DNA of 64,000 nt from positions 496,001 to 560,000 of the forward strand of contig JAYKYS010000025.1 of NCBI GenBank assembly GCA_036924285.1, written 5' to 3'. The position numbers and the translations under genes are program-made. Below, in pieces: positions 42,570 through 54,957 of the stretch; the stretch's first letter is position 1; each line of letters begins with the position of its first letter. The stretch is from Asterella californica (taxonomy: Eukaryota; Streptophyta; Marchantiopsida; Marchantiales; Aytoniaceae). Below the pieces are notes generated by a model. The model saw only the letters and a program-made list of their open reading frames with translations, was not told where the DNA came from and ran no database searches.

Positions 42570-44972
42570 TTTGTATTGGGTTGATCGCTGGAACTGCGAA
42601 GTTCTGATAACAAAGGTAGAGAATCACAGTGCGTGGAGCGTTCTCCTCGCACCTTAGGGCTGAAGGCCTACCTAGTGTCTTCCACCGCCTAATATCTTGA
42701 ACCTTTTACTGAAGGTATGTTTTCATACTTTACGTATTCTAACAGGTTCTGCAAACGAGTTTCTAAACAGGCCTTGGTTCGAAGGTAACTAGGAAGGAAA
42801 CCGAACCCACTTTCTGTGTAATCAGTTGTGATGAAAATATATATAGTTTCTAATGACTGCTACATATGTATGCTGCTTCGTAATAAAGGAAACAGAACTT
42901 CCCTCTGGTTTTGGGTAATATAGATTACGAAAGGTTCAGCGAAGTTTTCCTGCTAGTTCCAAATTTCAGTTTCGTTGTGACAATCGTACCCAAGGATGTG
43001 AAAAACTGAAGACAACTTGCTGTTTCCCATGGGGATAATGAACTTGCTCTATTTTACTCCACTAACATCTTGGAACAAATACATTTAACAATTATTACCT
43101 CCATGCACTCCATGGCCACTCGAACCGTCATGAATGCTTGTCTGAAGAGGTCAGGGTACGAATCTATTGGCTAGACATGAAGTTAATACTGTGTCTAAGT
43201 GACCTGGTTCACAAGTCAAATTCGGATTGGAGTTTTGAGATGCCTGTGCTGATCAGGAGAGGGCCCCTTCCCCAAACTAGGCAACCAAACTAAACAGGTC
43301 GTCCAGTGAAAACTTCACACACCGCAACCGATCCGTGATACGGAGAACGAGCTTGTACCTTACACTGTCTTGGTCCTTTGCACAGATTGAAATTTGCAAC
43401 ATGTTTGTATCGGTTCTATCTGCACGCTCCAAGTTGAGTTTTGCAGACTTGTCTGCTAATTCTGCTATTCGTTTAGAGCTTCCACAGTCTGCAATGCAGT
43501 ACGAAGTTGGATATATAGTAACTTGCTACTGATGCTCAGCAATGAAGGTAGAAGATACTGTACATGTGTAAGCATCCAATGAGTTCATCCTTCTAGCATC
43601 GAATGAGTTGAACTTCATCCTTCTACTTCGCGATGGTTATGACTAGCTTCCAGGTTCTTCGATACTCAAAGATGGTCTTTAACGGGGGGAATTTTTATTA
43701 ATCCGTTTTATATGTTGCGTGTTTCAATATCTCGTCTGTGAAACCTTTTCATGTCCACAGCTACTGTTTCTTCTCCCAACTTGTCCATTGTCACCTGGCA
43801 CAGTATAGACTACAGACGACCAAGGATAGCTTTTCCCGAAGACAATGTGATCGTGGTAACGATAAAGTTGGGGTCTCTTCCCTTTTTATCTCAACAGCAG
43901 CAGGAGTGTTATGTTACTCAGAACGTTACTTGCCTCCCAGTGTTCCAGTCGTTATATGCCTGATCGCAAAGATTTAAAGTCCACTCGTGCATCTCACACG
44001 TCTTGATGATCATGACCAGATCTCGTTGTTACACAACGAGAACACATTGTCGTGACACATATTGTGTCACGACAAACTGTACTCAAACTTATCATGAGCT
44101 CCTGTTTTGAGTGTAGAAAGACTATCTAGCTTATGATCATGATGTTTACTTCTCTGACAACCTATCATTCATGTTCATGTGACCTGTTCGTTTGGCCTTC
44201 CTGGAGTCCATGCTCCTGTAACTACCCCCTGGTCAATACAAGCTGGTTATACTAATTATACCCCACTCTTGCTAGATGATTACTCTCTGATCTCGTACAG
44301 CAGGCTTGCTTGTTATCCTCCGTATGGTCCTTAACATTAAACTTACTTCATTTTATTACATGGAGTCCCATAACTGTAACAGTTATCAGTGCACGTTTTC
44401 TCATGATCAGGCGGGGTCAAATTTAACTCATCTGCCTACATCTGTCCTGAGCGTGCCAAAGCATTACTAGAGCTAGAAATACATTAATCCAAGTGCCTCG
44501 AGCTCAGTGCAAACTCGGAACAAGAACACCATGCGTAGTATGAGCAAATACACACAACCATCAGATTTGTTCCTCACATTAAGGATTTCTTCTTGCAGAA
44601 TAATCTCAAATTGTGATCTATTTGGAATGGGAGTAGTTATCACGTGAGATCATCGATCCCGTTCAGATCGACTTCTTACTTCGAAACCCGAACCATTAAT
44701 CATGGGCACTGATAAAATTGTGAATCTGTAACAACGGACAGACATCATTTGAGTTGTTCTGCTGGGTTTGACCTAGTCACGGTCCTTTCTTACAAGAAGA
44801 CTAACATCTGCACAAATCGAAGGTGGTACCTTCCTTTCTCTCTTCCTCTTCTCTGCATGCGCAAATTCTCTTCATCGCTCGCAGAGAAGAAGTTCCGGTT
44901 CCATGATGCTGTCGTTCAAGACGCCTGCACGAGTACCAAATGAATGTACAACAACCTCCGGCTGGCTGACTC
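42570..44972. other. TE-poor non-coding stretch
   Basis: Short frames exist on the plus strand (43335-43532, 43738-43977) without family resemblance. Base composition is richer in AT than in the elements. I see no LTR ends. Two hairpins lie at 44022-44075. It could contain UTRs or introns of a host gene. Confidence 0.4.
44022..44075. repeat. two adjacent perfect hairpins
   Basis: CTCGTTGT (44022-44029) pairs with 44033-44040 around TAC. TTGTCGTGACACA (44047-44059) pairs with 44063-44075 around TAT. Thirteen perfect pairs with a three-base loop are unlikely by chance in unique sequence. Confidence 0.8.
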
Positions 44973-45218
44973 CTAAACCACTGAACTCTCCCAAGGAAGC
45001 CGATCAAAGATGACACTCTTCCAGCGTGATGATTTCTCGCTGTTCCTCGCGTAGGCCTCCAAAATCGCATCCCACTCCGACACATCTGCAGCTTCGTCAA
45101 GCGGACCGAGCTCAAGGTAGTGTTGCTCAATATTCTCGGCCCACACGTAATTCGAAAGTAAAGCAACAAGGAAACATGGTAGGAGAACCCCGATCGCCAA
45201 CACATGCATCTTCATCAT
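44973..45218 (-). CDS. candidate small secreted or membrane-anchored protein, 81 aa
   Basis: The frame starts with MMKMHV and has a clear hydrophobic stretch (residues 6-24, IGVLLPCFLVALLS) ending in YVWAEN, which would suit signal peptidase cleavage after Ala 27. The rest is hydrophilic and acidic with a Trp-rich end (SRWKSV, RLPWESSVV) and no Cys, so it is not a cysteine-rich peptide. This lies in the only TE-poor part of the window. I do not recognise the family. It might be only the first exon of a longer gene, or a chance frame. Confidence 0.4.
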   Translation of the reverse strand: MMKMHVLAIGVLLPCFLVALLSNYVWAENIEQHYLELGPLDEAADVSEWDAILEAYARNSEKSSRWKSVIFDRLPWESSVV

Positions 45219-46108
45219 ACTCAGAGACAGACGCTCTTGTTTTTCCCGTTTTCACGTCGACCTTGCAGAACTAACCAACCGACCTTATTACTAAATTTCT
45301 TACTTCCGGAAAGAGCCTAATTGGGCAATGATCGTCTTTCAGGATCCGGGACACTTTCGCCCATCTTTGTTTCCTGACTACATCGAAGCGAGCTCGAAAC
45401 AAAGGAGTTCGACTCAAGAGTCTTTAGGTCCCCCCCATCGTTGGAGAGGACAAGTACAATGGAATCAAGTGATTGCGTGTGATGGGTTGAAACCCCGGAC
45501 TCCGGACAGCCCCGGAATCTTGTAACCATGCGTGCACCGCACAGTAATCAGCACCAACTTGCTTAGAAGGTCCGTTTTACAAAACATCTGTCTCAGTAAA
45601 ATATTTGAAGTAGTCCGATACTAGCTTCTTTCATGATCTACGTGGCGTCCACGTGGACTGGACTTAGATACTGCCCCTCGAAAAATTTCAAAAAATATTT
45701 CAATTAATTTACAAATATAAACTTTATGAGTGCAATAGTTAAATATGGTTCTTTCACTGAATTTACTTTTTCTCACTTTGTTTTGTAAGATTTCAACTTG
45801 GTGTTTAAATTTTTTGGTTAAACGATTCTAAATTAAATCACTATTTTTAGGTTATTTTACTTTGCAAAATTTAAATAATATCTGACTGCCTCATAAATGT
45901 TTGAACTTAGACTGAATCCAAAAATGACGCATACTACACAACTTCGATAGGTTGAGCTTTGGCTCGTTAAATGGTCTGGTTAGAAATGGAGCGAGGTTTT
46001 AAAAACGAACTTAGAAGCTAACCTCGGCCGAACTCAACAGGACGTCGACTGTCACTATGCTTCTTTATTTGTTTGTACAGCTGGGAGATTGCGGAAGACA
46101 ACTATTAG
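45219..46108. other. AT-rich intergenic stretch, possible promoter region
   Basis: This separates the two small candidate genes, which point away from each other (minus on the left, plus on the right), so it could be a shared upstream region. A palindromic G-box is at 45647-45658. From 45680 to 45900 it is strongly AT-rich. A polypyrimidine run followed by TACAG at about 46070-46080 could be a 3' splice site leading into the right-hand gene. Confidence 0.35.
45647..45658. promoter_or_regulatory. palindromic G-box
   Basis: GTCCACGTGGAC is a perfect 12-bp palindrome around CACGTG, the core bound by plant bZIP and bHLH factors. It lies about 430 bp upstream of the 81-aa frame. Function is inferred from the motif only. 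Confidence 0.4.
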
Positions 46109-46147
46109 AATTCTACAGCATCCTGCAACTCTGCCCCGCACGAGACC

Positions 46148-46504
46148 ATGCATGTGCCTGGACATCACTACCGTAGTACTGGCGCCATGTTCGATTCAAG
46201 CGAAATTAAAGTAAGCAGCAGCGAGTTACGGCAAATTTGTGTTATCTTGTTGCTAGAATTCGAAGGAAGAAGGTGGAGTGTTCGGTACGCTGCACAACCG
46301 CCATCATACAGACCTGACAGTGGAGATAAATATCTGTCTGTTGGCGTCACTCTGCGGGAGGCTATGGCAGCTATGGAGAAGGAACTTGGTGTTCTTTGTG
46401 AACATGATGACGAGGAGAGATGCTTTTTTATATCGTACCGTTTGAGAAGAAGTTTGACTGAGTTCTTATATGTATCCAAATCGTTAACATATATTTATAA
46501 ATAA
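46148..46504 (+). CDS. candidate hypothetical protein, 118 aa
   Basis: This ATG frame has an amphipathic, protein-like middle (SSELRQICVILLLEFEGRRW, YLSVGVTLREAMAAMEKELG, DDEERCFF) and an ordinary codon mix. The frame is open upstream to 46109 and may be the last exon of a spliced gene after the acceptor-like site at about 46080. There is no recognised domain and no signal peptide. A competing frame of 103 codons exists on the other strand but reads less like a protein. Confidence 0.4.
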   Translation: MHVPGHHYRSTGAMFDSSEIKVSSSELRQICVILLLEFEGRRWSVRYAAQPPSYRPDSGDKYLSVGVTLREAMAAMEKELGVLCEHDDEERCFFISYRLRRSLTEFLYVSKSLTYIYK

Positions 46505-48890
46505 ATTTTGGTCCGTTTTGTAGAGTAACTGGATGTTGCTTTACTTGGAAAAATTCACTCTCCGGAGCTAGTTGTGAGATATAGTTTGGGTTATACATTA
46601 TATTCAACATATAAATAATATATTATATTATTAGTAGATTGATATTTATACTTTTACTCTTAAGCTTTATTGAAGAAATTATAGTAAGTTAAAGATTTAA
46701 CTTACGATAATTTAATTGCTATTCAATAATAATATTCGTTAGTTTATAAAGAGCTTACGCCGACTAAAAGATATTCCACCGTTTCTAGTCTTGGGGAAGC
46801 CATTTAACGGTGGAACTCACTGTTTAGGGCCCAGTCGAACATGGTTTTTCTCGCTTACTTTTTTACCCGAACCTAGGATCGGTAATGACACTTACAAGCG
46901 TACCTATCAGTTTATCGGGTTCTCATTAAACTGGAGTAGAGAAGATGTCACAATTTAACCGATTTGTAGAGATTCTTCAGGAGTATCCTCTTAAGGTTTT
47001 TTAGGAATTATTTGACTTTTACATTAATACGTGTTACATTATCTGTTGACTTTTTTTACGATGCAAATAAAATACAAAAATGTATTTATTCAGTCACATA
47101 AAACTTAGATCATGGTTACTGTCACAACATCTACTCCACGTTTGTGGAGTAAAAAACCTTTGTATTTCATTCTTGCAAATCTGATTCGGATTCAGAGGAA
47201 AAACTAATAAATCAGAGATAAACTACTAGTAAAAAACTATGTGCGAGTGGGTCCTTACAGGGCTTTATCCAGTACATACAACTCCTCCTATTCCTCTTCT
47301 GTGTCAGGTTATTTTGGCACAAATATTTGCGAGGATTCATTTCACTGTCTATTTCAATGGAGAAGGCAAGGGGCTAACAGCTCGTCCAGCGCAGAATGTA
47401 TCGGCGTCTCCAAAGACCCTCGCGCGTGAGTATCCGAGGATGACACTTTACCTGATTGTCCAGTGATCGTGGGAGGCCTCCGGACAGAAAGATGGTCTAG
47501 AAGTCTGGAAGAGTCTAGAAGTCTAGAAGAGATGGTGGAACTTGGAAGGAGTTGGCCATGTACACGCCGTACTGTTACAATTCCGCAATAATGGCAGAGA
47601 TCTCAACCAGACCAGGTCAAACTTTAGAAACAATAAGTGACACCCGAACATCCTGGAAATTATAAGTTAAACCAGGTTTGTACCTCCACCAGTTGAATTC
47701 CATGCTAGAAGTTTAGATGCAGAAGCCATTGCATCGATTAGACTACACATCTACAACGGATATGGAGAGCATAAGGCAGCTACGTAAGAGGAGTTCTGGA
47801 TTCTTCAACATGCGGAAATTCATGCATCTGCAGTAGCAAAGCAAGTACTGAACTTGCAGTACTAGCGTACCATCTGAGGTTTCCCCGTTCTTGACCTAGA
47901 ATTCGAGGTGGCTGGGAATCCAATGTAAGCCATCTCAGGTCATCATCGTGGACTGAAATCCCTTTATCAATAGCGAGGGAACAGATGTGAGGAGCAAGTG
48001 AAGCTGCGGAACAAAAGCTCTTATGCGAAGAAGCTTAAAGGTTATTCGTTGAAGTCGTAAGCACGCGATGAAGTGAATAGCCAACGGATGGAAAGACCAC
48101 ATCGAGCCTTACAATGGAAAGAAGGAACCGAAGGGCCAATCAACCAACGCCCCGAAGGTGGAGAACACCGGGGCTAAGCCCCACTACCAGTAGCTCTAAA
48201 GTCGTCTGTCGGTTCTAAATTATTACACACCGATAAGTCAAAACTTCTGCATACAACAGGTGTAGATGAAATAACATCGTCTACTGCAATTGCTCTCCTG
48301 TGGACCTCGCCTGCTAAAGCTCTCTATAGAGCTAACTTGATTACTCTCCACTCCATCTCTTCTTCTTTATATTCACCAAAAGTAAGTTTTACCTTTTGGG
48401 ATAAGATTCAATCTCTCCGTCTGTCCATTTGGTAGTTCTATCTCTTCACTTTCATCACTTTTTTTCATTCTTAACTTCATGGCAGTTAAGAATCATCAAA
48501 AAGTTCTATGTTGCATAGACCAATTAGTACTCTCACCTAAGTTCCTTCCAAGACACCATCCGTGATAATCAACTACGTATTACTTTTTGTTGATCTTTTT
48601 CTCGTTCTCTCGTCGTTCAAAGAACGACGAGAGAACGAGTTGAACCTTCTTTGAACAAGTAAGGTCGCTAGATGCATTTACTAGTGTTCTTGATTTTTTG
48701 ATGTTGCCTCGACTTCTTCATTTTCTTTTCTCTCATTCAGATGATTCAGAGATCTATGATATGGAGGTCTCATATATCTTGGGAAGCGGGTTCGGCAATT
48801 TGCAGCTATGTGGTCAAATTATCCACAGTTGTAACATCAATGTTGCTTTGGTTGAGATAGAAACTCCTTGACTTTTGTACACTACCACTT
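46505..48890. other. TE-poor stretch, no supported gene
   Basis: This is AT-rich to about 47130. A patch of TCTAGAAG repeats lies near 47500-47535. Plus frames at 47239-47466 do not resemble proteins. Near 48080-48195 there is a short open plus frame ending in KPHYQ, unassigned. A perfect 18-bp hairpin is at 48601-48639. Confidence 0.4.
48601..48639. repeat. perfect 18-bp hairpin with AAA loop
   Basis: CTCGTTCTCTCGTCGTTC (48601-48618) pairs fully with 48622-48639. The arms have no mismatch, so the structure is young or kept by selection. It is too short for a normal plant miRNA foldback and could be the centre of a small foldback element or a rearrangement joint. Confidence 0.85.
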
Positions 48891-49922
48891 TGTTGCACCA
48901 ACGGAAGCTCTTGCTTAGTAGATCACAGAACTCACAACGCTAATCTGCAAACCACAACCACACATTAGCATTCATGCACCACTTATCTTTATCTCGTTTG
49001 GTCAAAATCAAACCAGAGCCGGACTCTCTCTCTAACTCTCAAGCTCAACATTCACTAAGTCTCGGCCTAGATCCAACTAAGTCGGTCCCAAAAGATGAGC
49101 AAGTCACAACGTGACTTGGGACGAACTTTCCATAAAGTCGAAGGTCATAAACGATATCTCTAGCACGCCTAGCGGTCCAATCGTCTATGATGTTTGTTCG
49201 GGTCTAGGCTCTTGAACGATGATCAAACATGTTGTCTCGTCCTTAGTCTTGCCTCAATCCTTAGGTTGTTCTCAAGTCTAGACGTCCACGTCTGGACCGA
49301 AATGAGCCTTGGTATTGATCCAACCATCACCTCATTTCTCTAGTGTTCACCCGCTGAACTCTGAGGTCGAGTGACTCATCCATGCCACCCAATCATCGAA
49401 TCTCTCTCATATATACTTCTGAGATCGGTGGTTCCCGCCTCCTCTATGGTCCTTGAAAATTATATCACAATCCGATCACGAGATCAGCTATAATTCTCAG
49501 CTTCGATGTCAATATTCATTTATTCACCCCGAGATCTTACATGGAGGTCCGTTCACAACCCAAAACGTCGTTGGAGCTCCAATACTTAATATTTCTCCAA
49601 GGAATTGTGGTCTAGCTGTTGATTGGGACCTTGTGGTTCAGATCAGCATCCAAATCCACGTCTCGGTCTGCTTCAACCCACGTCTCAGACTTACGTTTCA
49701 GTCCGTTTTTAGACTTGCTCTCTTAAGTCAACAATCGTCTAGGATCATCTTACGTCTTACGTCCTAATCGAATGCTCCAACTTTGGTTCAGAGAAGCACT
49801 TAGGGTTCATCTGTTCCTGACTTCCCGCCCAAGCTAGAAAATCCTATTAGTAGTATTCACAACCTAACATAAGTCCACTCGGGTTCTCTTGTTCGCGTCT
49901 GTGCTCGCGACATTCATCTTTC
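48891..49922 (-). repeat. fragment F LTR
   Basis: This matches the element A LTR with many substitutions and small gaps. The LTR start is at 49922 (CGCGACA read on the plus strand) and the end at 48891 (TGTTGCACC on the plus strand). Confidence 0.85.
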
Positions 49923-50640
49923 ACTTTGGAGGTTGATGCTCTCATCAACAATGATCCTTCTATTAATGGTAAGTTCAAAATCAGTAGCCAACTCCTTGGA
50001 GCTATAATTGCATCTGATAGCTAACCTGCAATTCTCTTCATGGCTTGAGTCTTAAGTCGTCGCTAAAACACTTAGAAAATTCCAACTAGTCTCCGGGAAG
50101 CCTAACCTTTTTGGCCACCCTTAAACAAAACTAGTTGACAATTTCTAAACATTCTACTTAAGCCTCTAACTTGCTAACTTATAAGTATTCACACCTACTT
50201 ACTGGATCTCGTTTACTTAAAGCTCACTTTCTAGTCGCAACCTGATTTGACTTAGACGCGCGACTAAGTTTACCTTGCAATTAGAAAACCGCAGCGCAAG
50301 ATCACCCTAATTGCGACTCAAGGCATCAGGAACCACATTCCTCTTTCTCACTTTACGGATTAATTCCACATTCATGAGCACCAATGTATCATGCGATCGT
50401 AGTTGCTTTTGGCGTCACCCGATCTTGTGTTCAAAATACTTGAGCAAAATATTGTCGATGTAAATTTGAGATTTGTGAAGTCCCAAGTAATGCCATCATT
50501 TTTTCAAGCAATGAATCACCGCATATAGTTCATTCTCTTGAGTCGGTCATTGACTCTCCTTCCCAGATAACTTCTTGCTTTCGTATGCTTCTCGAATGGT
50601 TTGTCAAACTCCAGCAGCTTCAAAACTAGTGCCTTTGACA
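48891..50640 (-). mobile_element. fragment F: 3' part of an A-family element
   Basis: On the minus strand this has an RNase H piece (50317-50640, like A 10862-11260), then a deletion of the rest of pol, the 3' non-coding region (49923-50316) and an LTR (48891-49922). It ends at 50640 against fragment E, which has the opposite direction. It is a decayed relative of A. Confidence 0.85.
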
Positions 50641-50885
50641 AAATGACATGGACAAGGTTCATACAAAGAACAAGGATTTCAAGCGACAATGAGATGGGGA
50701 TGAGAAGGATCGGAAGGACTCTTCTACTCCGGCAGCAAAGCGGCAGCAAACAAGATCAAAACCAAAAAGGCAAACACCTCAAAAGGACAATGGTTCTAAA
50801 GTTACTTGCTATAACTGTAGCGAGGTGGGTCATATTGCTAAGGGGTGTACGAAGCCTAAGGTTAGTAACTGTAGCATGAATGAGT
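50641..50885 (+). pseudogene. fragment E gag C-terminal part
   Basis: This matches the A gag end: TKNKDFKRQ, KDNGSKVTCYNCSEVGHIAK and KPKVSNCSMNEF, with the CCHC knuckle complete (about 50809-50850). A stop breaks the DFKRQ segment. Confidence 0.85.
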
Positions 50886-51112
50886 TCTCTGTGAACTCCA
50901 ACGTCCAAGACCACTTCAGAAGTTTGGAAGTAGACAAGCCCAACTTATTCACCAACTTTGGACTTATGAAAGAGTGGGTCACTCTTATGTCCATAACATC
51001 ACGGTTAGCGACTTTAGCTTGTAGAAACATCAGTCATGGAGTCTTTTTCGTGGTTCTTAAGGTCACAGTCATATGACTTATCCTAGAAAATGTTTCTCAA
51101 AACCGCATGGAT
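50886..51112 (-). pseudogene. protease region of E, inverted in place
   Basis: Bases 50886-51077 match A 12560-12775 on the opposite strand to the rest of E, and 51085-51112 match A 12448-12485, also inverted. Both sit at their expected place in the element order. The second joint produces the palindrome CATGGATGACATCCATG and a foldback of about 30 bp arms (51085-51145). Confidence 0.8.
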
Positions 51113-54100
51113 GACATCCATGTAGTTTTGAGAAACACTTTCTTGGATAGGTTCAAAGTGGAACTTAGGCAGAAACCTTTGAGTTAAACGTCAAAGTTAA
51201 AAGACGGAAGCTAGGAGTGAGGCTGATCCAAAAGGCGTGGAAAATTAACGTCTTTGCGATGAATTTGATCAAAGACAAACCGATGGACTTGAACAACGGA
51301 GTCATGTGTTTGATGCAGATTGCAGATTTCATGGTGCATGACAGACAAGAAGAAACATCAGGAGACTTAAACTTCCGAAGGTGCTTTACGAAGTGATTAA
51401 GGAGTTTGAGGATGTCTTGACGGATGAGTTACCTGCTGAATTACCTCCAAGGTGGGTGGTGGATCGCAAGATCAAGGTCTTGCCAAGGTCAGAATCACCT
51501 TCCAAAGCTCCTTACTGACTCAACTCAAGGAGTTTTTGAACTCCTTGAATTGAAAATGTAACTCGGCGAGCTGTTAGCGTGGAGATATATTCAAACCAGC
51601 AAGTCACCTTACGGAGCCCCAAATCTTTTTGCAAAGAAGAAGGATGAGAAGTTATGACTCTATGTAGATTATCGTGTGCTCAATAAGGTGATGGTGAAGA
51701 ATAATTATCCTTTGTCAAGAATAGATGACATGTTTGAGAGGTTAGCGCGCGCGAAGTACTTCAGCAAGATAAACTTGAAGTCAAGATATTATCAGATCCG
51801 GATAGTTGACCTAGATGTTAAGAAGACCGCTTGTCAAATCAGATATGGATCATTCAAATTCGTGGTGATGTCATTTGGACTCAACAACGTCCCTTCGACG
51901 TTCACTACATTGATGAACATCATTTTTCACGAGAAGATGGACGAGTTTGTCTTCGTTTACATCGACGACATCTTGATCTACTCCAAAACCTTAGAGTCGC
52001 ACGCGGAGCAATTAAGAGTGGTGTTGACAAAGTTGTGAGAGCATAAGTTGTTTACCAACGTTGACAAGAGTGAGTTTGATTTGGAACTCATTAACTTCTT
52101 GAGACATGTCATTAGTGCAGAAGGAGTCGACCCGATATGCAGAAGGTGGATGCGATTGTGACTTGGAAGCCTCCGATTATAATAAAGAGGATGCGGCGAT
52201 TCTTAGGACTGGCGCAGTTCTACCATAAGTATGTGAAGGAGTTTTCAAAGATCAAGATGCCGCTGACAGACTGGACAAGAAAAGATGCACAGAGTTGATG
52301 GATGATGCGTTCCAAATGATCAAATCCATTTTGTCAAAGACGTCAGTTTTGAAGTTCTCGGAGTTTGACAAATCATTCGAGGTGCACACAAACGCGAGCG
52401 AATATGCGATTGACGGAGTGTTGGTGCAAGATAGAAAATCTATAGCGTACAAAAAGAAGAAGTTATCTAGGACAGACAGTCGATGATCGACTCACGAGAA
52501 GGTACCGTTTGCGGTGGTTCATTGCTTGAGGAAATGGATCTTCACAAAACTCAAGTGTATACCGATAATATTTCGCTCAAGTACTTTGAGACACAAGATC
52601 GGGTGACACTAAAGCAACTATGGTGGCATGATACCTTGGCGTTCATGAATATGAAATTGATCCACAAAGTGAGAAAGAACAATATGGTTTCTGACGCCTT
52701 GAGTCGCAAGGAGGAATATCTTTCATCGTCGACACAGATTTTGTGAGCTATGTATCTTAAGGAGTCAGACTTAGAGAGACGAATACGTGAAGGTTACATG
52801 AGCGACGATCAAATGAAGGAGTATCTTGAACATCTCAAGCGCAAAGTGAAGTTGCAAAACAGCAACTGAGACATGGCTTACTCTTGTTCAAGCAAAGTAG
52901 ATTTATGTGGGACAAGGAAAACTTAGGTCTAAGTTGCTTAAGGAATGTCATGATACGCCCTTATCAAACTATAAAGGAGAAAAGTTCACTACTGATAGCT
53001 AAAAAACATTATTGGTCTCACATGAAGACGTCTCTCTCTTTGTGAAAACATGCATAACTTGTCAGACGAACCGAGTTTCTTATGAGAAACAAGGGTTGCT
53101 TCATCCTTTGCCGATACCAACCAGACCTTGGAGAAGCATCAGCATGGACTTCATTACGTCCCTGCCTAACTCTAATGGATTCAATACAATATTTGTGATA
53201 GTTGACCGGTTTAACAAACTAGCGAAGTTTGTCCCGACTCTAGATATCGCAACAAACTTCACGACTTCGCGATTGTTCCTAGATACTTGGTGGTGTTCAC
53301 ATGGATTACCTCGGAGTATTATTTCAGACCGCGATTCTAAGTTCACAAGTGTCTTTTGGAAACATTTGTTCCAAAAATTGAGAACTAAGTTAAAAATTAG
53401 TATCGCTTTTCATCTTGAAATGGATGGGCAAGCGGAACGAGTTAACCCGATTCTGAATCAGTACTTGAAGAATTATGTGAGCGCAGACTAAAGAGATTGG
53501 GCGTAGTGGCTCAGTCTTGCTGAGTATTGCTATAACTCCACGAAACATTCAGCAACCGGTGAATCGTCTTTCTTGCTGGCTTACGGACGTGAGCCAGAAA
53601 GACCTCTTGACTTGACTCTTGTAGGGAGTGCTACATCTACACGACCAAGAACACGGCAAAAATCAGCTGAAGAGTTGGTGACAGAAATGCAGCGGCGCGA
53701 GGAATAAGTGAAAAAGAACCTCGAGAAGACGCAGCAACGTTACATGAAATAGGTAAACAAGCATCGACGGCATGTGGAGTTTCAAGTGGATGAAGAAGTA
53801 TGGTTAAATACAAAGAACTTCATCCTTCCGGAGAGAATATCAGCAAAGATCTCATCGAAGTTTGTGAGACTTTTTGTCATTGTCAAGAATATACATGAAG
53901 ATTTCTATACTCTAGACCTTCCTCTTGAGTGACAGTTGCATCCGACCTTCCATGTTTCTTTATTAAAGAAATACTTCTAGGATGATTTGCAACTAGAGTG
54001 CAAATAGGTTCTTATACCTCAACCTGACATCGTGCAAGGTGAAGCAGAATACGAGATGGAGATCATTTTATGATTGCGGTGCAAATCTAACCGAACGGAG

Positions 54101-54200
54101 TATTTGATCAAATGACGTGGATACCATTTGAAGGAAGCAACTTGGTTAAGAGAAAGATCTAGAACATGCAAGTGAAGTATTAGATCTCTTCAAACAGCGA
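51113..54200 (+). pseudogene. fragment E pol remnant
   Basis: Motifs in order are NTFLDRFKVELRQKP, RT with KNNYPLSRIDDMFERLA, MSFGLNNVPSTF and YIDDILIYSKT (51958-51990), RNase H with HTNASEYAIDGVL (the Asp of TDAS is Asn), the integrase core with MDFITSLPNSN and DRDSKFTSVFW and the Glu in QAERVN, and the decayed GPY/F and chromodomain region (54040-54190). Several stops and frameshifts exist. It shows that the 11800 stop of element A replaced Gln. Confidence 0.88.
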
Positions 54201-54957
54201 CAAGGACAACAAGGGCGTTAGCAAGATGAGGACATCTCCTTCTATGCGAGGAGTGAAAACAACGACAAACCATACAAATAGCAACTTGAGGCGATTTGGG
54301 TCGATGGACTTTGTAGCTTTGACTCGTATTTTGTGGAAATAAAGAATTTGTTTCTTGAAAATTGTCTAAGTGTATTAATAATGCATGGCTATGACTAGTT
54401 CTGATCAAATGTCTAGGACACTGTCAAAGGAGAAACGAAGTGCACTCGAAGGAAACGAGCTGGTTTGGATAAGCATCTAAATCAAGACTAAGTCTTGAAG
54501 TCAAGACTTAAGTTTACCTTAGCGTTGGCAAAGCAAGCATGAATTTTTATACTTGTCTTGGGACTTGAGGTGATCTTGCATTGCAGTTTGATAGTTGCAA
54601 GATAAACTTAGTCATGCGTCTAAGTCAAATCAAGTTGCGATCAGAAAGTGAGCTTCGGGAGATCCTGTAAGTAGGTGTGAATACTTATAAGTTAGCAAGT
54701 TAGAGTCTTAAGAAGAATGTTTAGAAATTATCAACTAGTTTTGTTTTAGAGATGGTCAAAAAGATTAGGCTTTCACGAGACTAGTTGAAATTTTCTAAGT
54801 GTTCTAGCGACGACTTAAGACTCAAGCCAAGAAGAGAATTGCGGGTTAGCTACCAGAATGCAATTCTGGCGCCAAGAAGTTGGCTACCCATTTTGAACTT
54901 GACGTTAACTTAAGGATCATAGCTGATGAGGACATCAACCTCCAAAGCGGTGGTGAA
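54201..54957 (+). other. fragment E 3' non-coding region with polypurine tract
   Basis: This matches A 8600-9345 on the other strand. The tract AAAGCGGTGGTGAA lies right before the LTR start. Confidence 0.75.

Noticed and set aside
42356..42652. 98-codon minus-strand frame as a new protein
   Set aside because: It is copia gag read in the wrong frame; the correct frame starts at 42569 with MSAPFEIKG.
46168..46479. 103-codon minus-strand frame opposite the 118-aa candidate
   Set aside because: Less protein-like than the plus frame, without a better start or domain.
47239..47466. 75-codon plus frame as a small gene
   Set aside because: A second frame overlaps it, composition is not protein-like, and there is no conserved motif.
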